A stretch of DNA of 64,000 bases from Clostridia bacterium (GTDB lineage: Bacteria > Bacillota > Clostridia > Peptostreptococcales > Anaerovoracaceae). Both the position numbers and the translations under genes were made by a program. Where the stretch lies: the NCBI GenBank assembly GCA_902363595.1, contig CABJAP010000002.1:124001-188000 (forward strand). Reading direction: 5' to 3'. Under the pieces are notes generated by a model, which was not told where the DNA came from, searched no databases, and was given only the letters and a program-made list of their open reading frames with translations. Shown piece after piece: positions 43,958 through 52,655 of the stretch (positions are counted from its first letter, which is position 1; every line of letters begins with the position of its first letter).

Positions 43958-44968
43958 ATGTTTGAAGGGAAAACAATATTAATAACAGGCGGAACGGGAT
44001 CATTCGGAAAAGAATTTATTGGTGAATTGATTAAAACATATAACTTTAAGAAAATTGTTGTATTTTCGCGAGATGAGTTCAAACAAGATAATATGAAAAA
44101 AGAATTCACGCTAAGGTATGGTGCTGAAAAGATGAAGAATGTTAGATTTTTTATCGGTGATATACGAGACAAAGAGCGCCTAAAACGAGCATTCTATGGT
44201 GTGAATTATGTTATTCATGCTGCAGCAATGAAACAAGTACCAGCTTGCGAATACAATCCTACTGAGGCAATAAAAACGAATATTAATGGAGCAATGAATA
44301 TTATTGACGCTGCGTTAGATGCAGGTGTGGAGAAGGTGATTGCCTTGTCCACGGATAAAGCAGTGAACCCCATCAACCTATATGGGGGAACCAAACTTGT
44401 TTCAGATAAATTGTTTATTGCGGCCAATGCATATTCTGGCTCTCATGGAACAATTTTTGGAGTTGTACGTTATGGAAATGTATCTGGCAGCCGAGGATCT
44501 GTGATACCATTTTTTAAAAATTTAGTTAATAAGGGTGTTAAGGAACTTCCAGTAACAGATGAACGGATGACTAGATTTTGGATGACATTAGATAAGGCAG
44601 TTCAATTAGTAATTATGGCGATAGAAAACGTTACTGGTGGTGAAACTTTTGTATATAAAAACCCGTCTTATAAAGTTGTAGATATAGCTAAAGCCCTGCT
44701 TCCTGAAGCAAAAATAAAGATAATTGGGGTTAGAGAGGGAGAAAAGATCCATGAAGTGATGATTACAAAAGATGATTCCCGTTATACATATGATTATGGC
44801 GATTATTATATAATATACCCGAACTTTGAATGGTTTAATTTCGAAAAATCATTTAAATGCGGTGGACATAGAATTGGAGATGGATTTGAATACCATTCAG
44901 GAGAGAATGAAGACTGGTTGACAGTTGATGATATAAAAAGATTAATTGAGAAATATAATTTGGAGTAG
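43958..44968 (+). CDS. pseB: PseB, UDP-GlcNAc 4,6-dehydratase, copy 2
   Basis: This 336-aa enzyme is a second intact PseB with the same NAD site (ITGGTGSFGKEF), the same STDKAVNPINLYGGTK active site and the same length as copy 1. GGAGGAAC precedes the ATG, as in copy 1. The first 350 or so bases match copy 1 at about 95% by eye, but the remainder matches only at about three quarters of positions. All key residues are kept, so it may be functional or may add dosage. It follows a dead pseC copy and precedes a stub of a nucleotidyltransferase. Confidence 0.9.
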   Translation: MFEGKTILITGGTGSFGKEFIGELIKTYNFKKIVVFSRDEFKQDNMKKEFTLRYGAEKMKNVRFFIGDIRDKERLKRAFYGVNYVIHAAAMKQVPACEYNPTEAIKTNINGAMNIIDAALDAGVEKVIALSTDKAVNPINLYGGTKLVSDKLFIAANAYSGSHGTIFGVVRYGNVSGSRGSVIPFFKNLVNKGVKELPVTDERMTRFWMTLDKAVQLVIMAIENVTGGETFVYKNPSYKVVDIAKALLPEAKIKIIGVREGEKIHEVMITKDDSRYTYDYGDYYIIYPNFEWFNFEKSFKCGGHRIGDGFEYHSGENEDWLTVDDIKRLIEKYNLE

Positions 44969-45273
44969 GAATAGATATCCTATTATGAAAACCGGATGTA
45001 TAGTTCAGGTCAGAAATATGCTAGAGAGATTACCGGGAAAAGGTTTAAAACAATTAGTTTATAGGAATAAATCTGCCATTCTAATAAGAAGCATTTATTG
45101 TTAAAAAACGTAGGGATATACATTGTATTATGATCTAAGAAAGGAAGCTTGCATAAAGATAGGGATTCTAACTTGCAAAAGTTGGATAGGGCGACCCAAA
45201 TCCTTGAAAGTACCCAAATAATATAAGGATAAGGCATATATCCTATTAAATGATAGTAATGAGGTGAAGTTTA
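44969..45273 (+). pseudogene. Stub of a second SpsF-type nucleotidyltransferase and decayed DNA
   Basis: An ATG at 44985 opens 39 codons ending at 45104. The translation has IVQVRNMLERLPGKGLKQL, which aligns with the start of the intact SpsF-type enzyme (IIQARLTSTRLPGKVLKQL). The frame then stops, and the remaining bases to 45273 carry many stops. I see no other gene; a GAGGTG ribosome site for pseG lies at the end. Confidence 0.7.
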
Positions 45274-46236
45274 ATGAGTTTGAAAATTTTTACTGAAGCG
45301 GGTTATGCAAATGGTTTTGGACACTATACTAGAATGTCAGTCATTTGCGAAACGTTCTATAAAAAGGGGACTCCATCTACCTTGTTCTTGAATGCAGACG
45401 AAATTGCTCGGGAATTGCTGAATCGAGATTTTGTCGTATTTTGCAACTGGAACGACATAAGTACCATAAAAAAATATGTAAAGCCGGAAGATGTCGTTAT
45501 AATTGACTCCTATTCTGTGGATTTATTGTTTCTAACATTGGTACAGCAACTGTGTCATAAACTAATTATTATTGACGATAATAATCGATTAGAATATAAA
45601 AATATGGTGATAATAAATCCCAATTATTTCGGTGAATATCTGGACTATCCTGCAGGTAGAGGTAATCACTATTTTAAAGGGAAGGATTATACCCTACTAC
45701 GAGCCCCTTTTGAATTTTTTGAGAGAAAAGAAGTTAATAAAAAGGTGAGAGAGATTTTAATAACAGTTGGTGGAACCGATGCTACACAGTTAACAGATAA
45801 AATTATAAAGACAATAAAGGATATTGATTATAATGTGAAACTTAATGTTGTTATAACAGATGCTTATAAAAATCTAAATATAATAAAAAAGTTGTTAGGA
45901 ACAAAAGATCGACTCGTTATAAATGCAAGCGCAGAACAAATGAGTCAATTGATGCAAAGGGTAGACTTTGCGGTGGCATCTGCAGGGGGCACAAGCAATG
46001 AGCTAATAAAAATGCAATGTCCGTCAAGCTTAATAGTTGTTGCAGACAACCAAAAACTAAATACGAAATACTTGTCGGAGAATGGGTTGGTAAAGTGCAT
46101 ACAACAAGATGGCTTAAAGAAAATAAAGGATATGTTTGAATACGAGACACGTAAAAAAATGATACAGAAATTAGCTGAAAAACAATCAGCAGTGAATGCA
46201 ACAGATTTGATCAAGGATTATATACAGCTTAATTAA
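45274..46236 (+). CDS. pseG: PseG, UDP-sugar hydrolase of pseudaminic acid synthesis
   Basis: PseG removes UDP from the diacetamido-altropyranose intermediate. The 320-aa GT-B-like protein begins with the family pattern EAGYANGFGHYTRMSVI (catalytic-site His in GFGHYTR) and later shows DSYSVD, ILITVGGTDAT and ASAGGTSNELIKMQ. SpsG in Bacillus is the equivalent. GAGGTGAAG precedes the ATG. It is followed by the LpxD-like gene. Confidence 0.85.
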   Translation: MSLKIFTEAGYANGFGHYTRMSVICETFYKKGTPSTLFLNADEIARELLNRDFVVFCNWNDISTIKKYVKPEDVVIIDSYSVDLLFLTLVQQLCHKLIIIDDNNRLEYKNMVIINPNYFGEYLDYPAGRGNHYFKGKDYTLLRAPFEFFERKEVNKKVREILITVGGTDATQLTDKIIKTIKDIDYNVKLNVVITDAYKNLNIIKKLLGTKDRLVINASAEQMSQLMQRVDFAVASAGGTSNELIKMQCPSSLIVVADNQKLNTKYLSENGLVKCIQQDGLKKIKDMFEYETRKKMIQKLAEKQSAVNATDLIKDYIQLN

Positions 46237-46289
46237 AATGTGATACAATTCTCCAGTAGATGAGAGTAAACTTGGTAGAGGTGAGAGGC

Positions 46290-47240
46290 ATGATAAAAAT
46301 TAAAGAGATTTTAGATTATTTATCAAAAGAGAACATTTCGTATAGATATAAAGGTAATGTGGAAGCTGAAATTGATTCCTTTTGTACCCTAGATGAAATG
46401 AAAGAAAGGTGTATCACTTGGGTAAGATTTATTGAAGATGTCAAATTAGATAAGTTGGAGGCAATACAAGACATTGTTCTTTTTGCAGAAATTGAGAAAC
46501 AGATTGATACAAGGGCGTCAGTCTTATATGTTCAAAATGTACATGCTACATTTTTCACCGTTATTTCTCAATTCTTTTCTGAAAAAGACTATAATGTACA
46601 ACATCCAAGCATTTCTAATACTGCAATCATTGAAACAACCAATATAGGTGAAAATATATTTGTAGGACATAACACATATATTGGGAAAGACGTTGTTATA
46701 GGAAAAAATGCACGAATTTTTCATAATGTTGTAATACAGGGAAAAGTAAAGATAGGCGATAATGTTGTAATTGATTCAGGTGCTGCCATTGGGGTGGTAG
46801 GGTTTGGACACTATATTGATCATACAGGAGTTCGAAGGAGCGTCCCGCATGTGGCTGGAGTTAAGATAGGAAACAATGTCGAAATTGGAGGCGGTACCTA
46901 TATCGAAAGAGGGTGTTTAGGTGATACCGTTATTGAAGATAATGTAGTAATTGACCACATGTGTATAATTGCTCACAACATGAGGATTGGTTCGGGATCG
47001 ACGCTAACAGGAGGAACAATAACTGGTGGTAGCACGACGATAGGCAAAAACGTATGGTTTGGATTGGGAAGCATTGTTTCTGATCAAATTGTAGTTGGGG
47101 ATGACAGTTTTCTTGGTATAGGAGCCGTAGCAACAAGAGATGTCCCAAATGAAAAAGTTATGGTGGGAGTGCCAGCAAAGGTATTAAGAGACAACAAAGT
47201 CAGGCCTCAGGTTAAAAGAAAGAAGAGAGATAATGTTTAA
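46290..47240 (+). CDS. LpxD-like N-acyltransferase (hexapeptide repeats)
   Basis: This 316-aa protein has a non-repeat N-terminal domain (about 1-110) and a long left-handed beta-helix (NIGENIFVGHNTYIGKDVVI, KIGDNVVID, VEIGGGTYIERGCLGDTVIE). It then has DHMCIIAHNMRIG with the catalytic-type His of LpxD. LpxD moves (R)-3-hydroxyacyl groups onto a sugar amine; Gram-positive hosts lack lipid A, so a sugar-modifying role is likely. I use ATG 46290, since AGAGGTGAGAGG precedes it; an upstream ATG at 46260 is less likely. It overlaps the PIG-L gene by 8 bases. Confidence 0.8.
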   Translation: MIKIKEILDYLSKENISYRYKGNVEAEIDSFCTLDEMKERCITWVRFIEDVKLDKLEAIQDIVLFAEIEKQIDTRASVLYVQNVHATFFTVISQFFSEKDYNVQHPSISNTAIIETTNIGENIFVGHNTYIGKDVVIGKNARIFHNVVIQGKVKIGDNVVIDSGAAIGVVGFGHYIDHTGVRRSVPHVAGVKIGNNVEIGGGTYIERGCLGDTVIEDNVVIDHMCIIAHNMRIGSGSTLTGGTITGGSTTIGKNVWFGLGSIVSDQIVVGDDSFLGIGAVATRDVPNEKVMVGVPAKVLRDNKVRPQVKRKKRDNV

Positions 47241-47916
47241 GTGCAAAAAAATATTAATAATAGCTGCGCATCCTGACGATGAAATTTTAGGGTGTGGAGG
47301 CACAATAGCAAGAGCGATAAAAGAAGGTGCACAAGTACATTCCTTGGTTCTTGGTGAGGGGAAGAGTTCAAGAGATGCTATAAGTGTTGACCAGATCAAA
47401 CGAGAGCAAAAAGAACTGAGGAAAGAAGGACTAAAAGCAAACCAGTGTTTGGGTATAGAGTCGGTACATTTTTTGGATTTTCCAGATAATAAATTTGATG
47501 AGGTTCCTCTTTTGAATTTTACCAAGATAATTGAAAAAAAAGTTGAAGAAATACAACCAGATACCATCTTAACGCATTATGCTCAAGATTTAAATATTGA
47601 TCATCAAATAACATATAAAGCAGTAATTACGGCCACTCGTCCGATAAAGAAACAAATTGTTAAGAAGATATTTTCATTTGAAGTACTCTCGTCGACTGAA
47701 TGGAACTACCCAACAACCTTTTCACCGAATCTTTTTGTTGATATAAGTGATACAATCGATATAAAGTTGGAAGCGCTTGGCTACTATGCTTCAGAAATGC
47801 GAGAATATCCACATCCTCGCTCAATTAAGGCGGTTGATCTTAATGCAAAAATGTGGGGCGTTAAATGTGGATTGTATAAAGCGGAACCTTTGCTTTTAGT
47901 AAGAGGCTTGATTTAA
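47233..47916 (+). CDS. PIG-L/LmbE-family deacetylase
   Basis: This 227-aa protein has the PIG-L hallmark AAHPDDEILGCGGTIARA near the start (zinc-binding His, Asp and Asp). A second His lies in THYAQDLNIDHQITY. PIG-L enzymes remove N-acetyl groups from sugars such as GlcNAc derivatives. The ATG overlaps the end of the LpxD-like gene, so the pair is coupled. Deacetylation followed by a new N-acylation is the natural reading. Confidence 0.85.
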   Translation: MFKCKKILIIAAHPDDEILGCGGTIARAIKEGAQVHSLVLGEGKSSRDAISVDQIKREQKELRKEGLKANQCLGIESVHFLDFPDNKFDEVPLLNFTKIIEKKVEEIQPDTILTHYAQDLNIDHQITYKAVITATRPIKKQIVKKIFSFEVLSSTEWNYPTTFSPNLFVDISDTIDIKLEALGYYASEMREYPHPRSIKAVDLNAKMWGVKCGLYKAEPLLLVRGLI

Positions 47917-47929
47917 GAGGGGGAAAAGG

Positions 47930-48952
47930 ATGGAAAATGATAACAGAACATTTATTGTAGCTGAACTCTCTGCTAATCATGGTGGTGATATTGAAATTGC
48001 CAAAAAAACAATTTTGAAGGCAAAAGAGATTGGTTGTGATGCAGTGAAGATACAGACAGCTAAGCCGGAAAACATTACTTTAGATTGTGATAATGAATAC
48101 TTTAAAGTTGATACGGGTACAATTTGGGATGGAACTACGCTCTTTAAGTTGTACAAGCAAACCCATCTCCCCTGGGAATGGCACCCGGAGTTATTTGACT
48201 ATGCTAGACATCTTGATATTATATTATTCTCATCCCCCTTTGATTTTAGTGCGATAGACTTATTGGAACAATGCGGGAATCCAATATATAAAATTGCTTC
48301 TTTTGAAATTACAGATATTCCTCTAATAAAATATGCAGCCAAAAAAGGAAAACCTATGATCATATCCACAGGCGTTGCAACAGAGCAGGAAATATTTGAA
48401 GCAGTTAAAGCATGTAAAGATGTTAAAAATGAAAATATTACATTATTACAATGTACATCGGAGTATCCTGCAAGAATTGAAGATGCTAACTTGTTAACTA
48501 TGATAGATATGAAAGAGCGCTTTCATACAGCGATTGGTTTGTCGGATCATACGGAAGGATTTATTAGTGCTGTGACAGCCGTTGCAATGGGTGCTAGGGT
48601 TGTAGAGAAGCATTTTATTTTAGATAAAAACATAGGTGGACCAGATGCCCCATTTTCTATGGAACCAGAAGACTTTCAATATATGATCCAAATGATTCGT
48701 AACGTAGAGCAACTAAAAGGTAAAGTAACATATGAAATTGATGAAAAGAAACAAAAAAGTAGAAAATATGCAAGATCTTTATTTGTAGTACAGGATGTAG
48801 ATAAAGGTGATATAATTACAACAGCTAATGTAAGAAGTATCAGACCGTCAGGTGGAATGAAACCAATTGAATATGAAAACATAATAGGCAAGCATTTTAA
48901 TTACGCAGTCAAAAAGGGTACTCCATTAAAAACAACAATGATTGGAGAATGA
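47930..48952 (+). CDS. pseI: PseI-type nonulosonic acid synthase (NeuB family)
   Basis: This enzyme condenses phosphoenolpyruvate with the free 6-deoxy diacetamido sugar to form a nine-carbon acid. The 340-aa protein begins FIVAELSANHGGDIEIAKK, typical of NeuB/PseI. It has DAVKIQTAKPENITLD, YKIASFEITD and IGLSDHTEG (metal-binding His). A C-terminal SAF/antifreeze-like domain follows after residue 280. Among NeuB types the ANHGG opening and length favour PseI or SpsE. AGAGGGGGAAAAGG precedes the ATG. Confidence 0.88.
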   Translation: MENDNRTFIVAELSANHGGDIEIAKKTILKAKEIGCDAVKIQTAKPENITLDCDNEYFKVDTGTIWDGTTLFKLYKQTHLPWEWHPELFDYARHLDIILFSSPFDFSAIDLLEQCGNPIYKIASFEITDIPLIKYAAKKGKPMIISTGVATEQEIFEAVKACKDVKNENITLLQCTSEYPARIEDANLLTMIDMKERFHTAIGLSDHTEGFISAVTAVAMGARVVEKHFILDKNIGGPDAPFSMEPEDFQYMIQMIRNVEQLKGKVTYEIDEKKQKSRKYARSLFVVQDVDKGDIITTANVRSIRPSGGMKPIEYENIIGKHFNYAVKKGTPLKTTMIGE

Positions 48953-48954
48953 TG

Positions 48955-49506
48955 ATGAACATTTCGCTTAAAAAGATAAAATTAGAAAACCTGGAAATGA
49001 TTATGAAATGGAGAATGAGTCCGCAAGTTAGTCAATATATGTATTCAGATCCACAACTCACTTTGAAAAAACAGAAAGATTGGTTTAATGAAATTGTAGC
49101 AGATGAGACTGTAAAGTATTGGATTATATCTATAGATGGTACGGATATCGGACTCTTATATATTACTGAGATGGATATAGTAAATCATCGATGTAATTGG
49201 GCGTATTATATAGCAGATGAATCTTTTAGAGGCAGAGGAATTGGTACCGCTTTAGAATGTAATACGTATGATTATGTTTTTGATGTATTAAAGATGAATA
49301 AACTTTGTTGTGAAGTCCTCTGTGCGAATGAAAAGGTCATAGCAATTCACCAAAAATTTGGCTCTGAAATCGAAGGAATGAGAAAACAACATATCTGCAA
49401 AAATGGGAATTATTTGGACATTGTTGAGATGGCAATTTTGAAAGAAAAGTGGCAAAAGATAAAATCTAAATACACTTACAAAAAAATCTATATCGAGGAG
49501 ATTTAA
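48955..49506 (+). CDS. pseH: PseH, GNAT N-acetyltransferase for UDP-4-amino sugar
   Basis: PseH acetylates the 4-amino group after PseC. The 183-aa GNAT protein has the family start LKKIKLENLEMIMKWRMSPQ, the conserved KYWIISIDGTDIGL, and the acetyl-CoA loop ESFRGRGIGTALE. ATG 48955 is favoured by GGAG at 48944-48947; ATGs at 48949 and 48952 are too close to that site. It overlaps or abuts pseI and is followed after 2 bases by the MaoC gene, so these are one operon. Confidence 0.85.
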   Translation: MNISLKKIKLENLEMIMKWRMSPQVSQYMYSDPQLTLKKQKDWFNEIVADETVKYWIISIDGTDIGLLYITEMDIVNHRCNWAYYIADESFRGRGIGTALECNTYDYVFDVLKMNKLCCEVLCANEKVIAIHQKFGSEIEGMRKQHICKNGNYLDIVEMAILKEKWQKIKSKYTYKKIYIEEI

Positions 49507-49508
49507 GT

Positions 49509-49934
49509 ATGAATAAAGGAAAGACGGTTAATGACATAAATATTGGAGATAAGGCTGAGTTTTCGAAAACTATTAGCGAAACAGATTCGTATTTATATGC
49601 AGGAATTACAGGAGACTTTAACCCAATTCATATAAACAAGGCATATTCGGAAAAAAGCATATATGGGGAATGTATTGTACATGGTTTTCTGACTGCTGGA
49701 TTTATTTCTACTGTAATTGGAATTGAATTACCAGGACCAGGAACCGTCTACCTTAATCAAAGCATGACATTTTTAAAACCTGTAAAAATAGATGAAACGA
49801 TAACGGCAATTGTTACAGTAATTGAAAAGGATACAAAAAAAAATAGAGTAAAGCTTTTGACACAATGTATTAATGAAAATAAGGAGTTGGTTTTAACAGG
49901 TGAAGCATTAGTGGTGCCGCCTAAAGATATTTAG
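49509..49934 (+). CDS. MaoC-family (R)-specific hydratase
   Basis: This 141-aa hot-dog-fold protein carries the R-hydratase motif: YLYAGITGDFNPIHINKAY, with the catalytic Asp and His, then YGECIVHGFLTAG. Known members (PhaJ) hydrate crotonyl-CoA to (R)-3-hydroxybutyryl-CoA. It lies directly after pseH with 2 bases between. This gene, the FabG-like SDR and the LpxD-like acyltransferase suggest a supply of (R)-3-hydroxyacyl groups for the sugar. A catabolic or other fatty-acid role is possible but unlikely here. Confidence 0.85.
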   Translation: MNKGKTVNDINIGDKAEFSKTISETDSYLYAGITGDFNPIHINKAYSEKSIYGECIVHGFLTAGFISTVIGIELPGPGTVYLNQSMTFLKPVKIDETITAIVTVIEKDTKKNRVKLLTQCINENKELVLTGEALVVPPKDI

Positions 49935-50078
49935 AAATGGCTATCGAATTAACAAATCATGCATTAACTAAACAATCATATTCACTTTCCGACAAGGTTG
50001 TTAAGTAAAATGGTTAAATGGGTCAGGGACAAATAAGAGTTATTAACTCTTGAAAATTGAATACTAAAGGAGAATAAA
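49935..50078 (+). other. Intergenic region with a short hairpin
   Basis: AAGAGTT (50035-50041) pairs with AACTCTT (50045-50051) around a 3-base loop. There is no T-run, so it is not a clear terminator. A 23-codon reading frame from 49937 is not supported as a gene. Confidence 0.4.
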
Positions 50079-50756
50079 ATGGCTATTAGTGTATTTATAA
50101 AAGAGCTTACAAAATATAGGAAATTTGTTGGCATAGTTATAGTGGTTGGATTTATTATATTTGCATTATTCGGTTATATGGGAAGAAACAGTATAAATGA
50201 GGGTATTACATATTGCTCGGAGTCAAAAATACTTGTAAAAGACGACCCCTCTCAGAGTAAAGAATTTGTGAAAAATTATGATAAAAATAATGCAGCTGTA
50301 ACTTCTGATGCTGTTCTCGAAGAGGTGCAAGAGCGGTTAAAATCTCAAGATATATCATTGCCCTATGAAGAAATTAAGCAGATGATAATTGTAAATGCTA
50401 CAAATGTAATAAATATTACTGTTACCAATACAAATAAGGAATTAGCGAAAGAAATATGTAGTATTTGTACAAGTGCGGCATCAAAGGAACTCCAACAAGT
50501 TAATAGTGCAGGTGTTCTGATACTTAATGAAGCATCAGAACCATTTACTGCAGTTGTAGGTACTATTGACGACCCTTCAAATCAGGGTAACCAAATTAAG
50601 ACTATTACGAAAAAAGAAGTAACGGAAATAACAGCTGTGTACACAATAAAACAAATGACGAAATATGGGTTGTTAGGAGCTATATTATTCCTCCTTTTAG
50701 GTACCTTTATTTGTCTAATTAAAATTTTGCTTAAGGAAGATAAGTACAATGACTGA
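50079..50756 (+). CDS. Wzz/CapA-like chain-length determinant protein
   Basis: This 225-aa protein has two membrane helices, near residues 15-32 (FVGIVIVVGFIIFALFGYM) and 197-215 (YGLLGAILFLLLGTFICLI). An external domain between them includes a coiled, charged stretch and ILNEASEP before the second helix, the polysaccharide co-polymerase pattern. It would set glycan chain length with a cognate Wzy. It ends in an 8-base overlap with the next gene. AAAGGAGAA precedes the ATG. Confidence 0.75.
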   Translation: MAISVFIKELTKYRKFVGIVIVVGFIIFALFGYMGRNSINEGITYCSESKILVKDDPSQSKEFVKNYDKNNAAVTSDAVLEEVQERLKSQDISLPYEEIKQMIIVNATNVINITVTNTNKELAKEICSICTSAASKELQQVNSAGVLILNEASEPFTAVVGTIDDPSNQGNQIKTITKKEVTEITAVYTIKQMTKYGLLGAILFLLLGTFICLIKILLKEDKYND

Positions 50757-51987
50757 AAATTTACATATAACTGCTGAATTTGAAAATGATAAGCTGTTAG
50801 TAGATAAAAAAAGCAGGCGTGCCAATTTAGCTTTTGGCCAACTTGCACTTATCTGCTTAGCGGGATCAATTATTTTTAAAAGCTGTAATATGTTTTGTAT
50901 TTTTATTGGAATTAGTTTTATTTCTTTAAATCAAAGATGTGACTATATCACAAAAACGATTGCGGTAATTTTCTTATTTGTCATAAATTATTTTTTGTAT
51001 TTGCAGCTCAATTCGTTTGAATTTTTTCCGCAGGCATATGCGCTATTAGAAATTAATCCAAGTTTAGTATATTGGTTTGAAAACGGGCATATGCATGCAA
51101 TTAGATTAATGATAGCATATCCTGGATATATATTTCAAAATTTATTTGGGCTTGAACTTAATGTAGCTTTTAGTTATTATTGTACAATAATTTTTACACT
51201 ATTGTTTATAAAATTGATGAATATAAAAGACTATTTTAGTAAGAAAAAAGGCATGTTAGATATTGTAGGGATATGTTTGTTTTTTGTATTTGTAATGATT
51301 TTGTTTTTTATTATGAATGGAAGAATATGTTTTGCGTTTTTAGGTTTTTCTGTTCTCATTTATGAGATGGTAGTATTATATAATGAAGCAAACCCTCAAA
51401 ATTGGTTATTGAGATATTTGAAAGTAATGATTGGAATAATCCTAAGTACCGTAAGTAGTGGTACAATGGCAGTTAGCTGTGGATTTGTGGGAATTATGTT
51501 TATTATGAGAATAATCAAGCAAAAAAAAATTGAAAAAGGAGCAATTAGACTTATTAGTGTCTGTGTTGTTGGGTCTCCGGTACTTTTTTTCGCTATAAAA
51601 TATGTGATAAAAATGATTAATAAAAACTTGATTTTTTTTGGTGGCGGATTTGATGGAGCTATAAATATGTTACAGCATGGTATAGGCCGTATTTTTGGAA
51701 CACCATCAGATACTATGGTTCTATGGATTTTAAGTATGGGGTGTGTTGTCTTGGCAGTAAATATCTGTGTATTACTCTATCTTTACCGAAAATTTCAACA
51801 AAAGTTCCCCTTATTGATTGCTACAAATATTTCGTTTTATGGTTCTTTTTTTGGTTTTTCTACAGGTTCGCTAATTTTAGTTCCATTGAGTGTAATAACT
51901 GCAATTTTATGTGATAGATTTTATAGCAAATGTTTCAAAGCAGTCATGATCAGAAAGATAGAAATTGCAAATGATAGTGAAGTCTAA
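50749..51987 (+). CDS. Polytopic membrane protein, possible Wzy polymerase
   Basis: This 412-aa protein has about ten hydrophobic segments and no recognizable soluble domain. It lies between the Wzz-like gene and the initiating sugar transferase. Its position, size and topology suggest an EpsG/Wzy-type polymerase, but sequence conservation among Wzy proteins is poor and I see no signature. It overlaps the upstream gene by 8 bases, so translation is coupled. Confidence 0.5.
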   Translation: MTENLHITAEFENDKLLVDKKSRRANLAFGQLALICLAGSIIFKSCNMFCIFIGISFISLNQRCDYITKTIAVIFLFVINYFLYLQLNSFEFFPQAYALLEINPSLVYWFENGHMHAIRLMIAYPGYIFQNLFGLELNVAFSYYCTIIFTLLFIKLMNIKDYFSKKKGMLDIVGICLFFVFVMILFFIMNGRICFAFLGFSVLIYEMVVLYNEANPQNWLLRYLKVMIGIILSTVSSGTMAVSCGFVGIMFIMRIIKQKKIEKGAIRLISVCVVGSPVLFFAIKYVIKMINKNLIFFGGGFDGAINMLQHGIGRIFGTPSDTMVLWILSMGCVVLAVNICVLLYLYRKFQQKFPLLIATNISFYGSFFGFSTGSLILVPLSVITAILCDRFYSKCFKAVMIRKIEIANDSEV

Positions 51988-52016
51988 GATCTATTTGCAA
52001 TTCGTAAGGTTAAGGA

Positions 52017-52595
52017 ATGAAGAAATCAAAAATTATTTATATTAAATTTATTAAAAGAGTGCTTGATTTGATCTTTGGAATAGCGCTGTTTATTCTGTTA
52101 GCTTTTCCGATGCTTGTCATTTCATCATTTATTATAATTGGAGAAGGGCTCCCAGTTATTTTTAAGCAAATACGAGTGGGGAAAAATGGAGAATTGTTCA
52201 AAATTTATAAATTTCGAACAATGGTTAAAAATGCAGATAAAATCGGACCTAAATCAACAACAGATAGCGATCCTCGAATAACAAATATTGGACGGGTTTT
52301 GAGAAAAACAAGTCTTGATGAACTACCTCAAATTATTAATGTTATTAAGGGTGATATGAGCTTTGTTGGATATAGACCAGATGCAGATCATGGCAATGCT
52401 ATTTTCCATGAACCCAAATACAGACTGAGACCGGGCATTACGGGTTATGCACAAGTAAATGGGAGAAGTGCTCTTACCCAAGAAGAGGTGAGCTACTGGG
52501 AAAATCTATATGTAGAAACTGTTAGTTTTTTGGTAGATATAAAAATACTATTTAAAACAGTAAAAATTGTCCTAGTCAAATCAGGGGCAAATTAG
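52017..52595 (+). CDS. Undecaprenyl-phosphate sugar-1-phosphate transferase
   Basis: This 192-aa protein is a bacterial sugar transferase of the small PglC/WcaJ C-terminal type, which starts repeat-unit assembly on undecaprenyl phosphate. One N-terminal helix (ALFILLAFPMLVISSFIIIG) precedes FKQIRVGKNGELFKIYKFRT. The catalytic stretch is TSLDELPQIINVIKGDMSFVG, then RPGITGYAQVNGR, all classic. It probably transfers the 4-keto or amino sugar phosphate made by the large dehydratase pathway. Confidence 0.92.
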   Translation: MKKSKIIYIKFIKRVLDLIFGIALFILLAFPMLVISSFIIIGEGLPVIFKQIRVGKNGELFKIYKFRTMVKNADKIGPKSTTDSDPRITNIGRVLRKTSLDELPQIINVIKGDMSFVGYRPDADHGNAIFHEPKYRLRPGITGYAQVNGRSALTQEEVSYWENLYVETVSFLVDIKILFKTVKIVLVKSGAN

Positions 52596-52655
52596 TGAAA
52601 AGACTGAAGCAAGACTGTAGGAGAGAACTTCAAATCATTAAGTAGGGGGTACGAA

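Noticed and set aside
46290..47240. Evidence of lipid A synthesis from the LpxD-like gene
   Set aside because: No other lpx gene is present, the surroundings are sugar nucleotide genes, and the rest of the window indicates a Gram-positive spore former.
49937..50008. A 23-codon frame after the MaoC gene
   Set aside because: It has no good ribosome site and no recognisable homology; it is too short to support.
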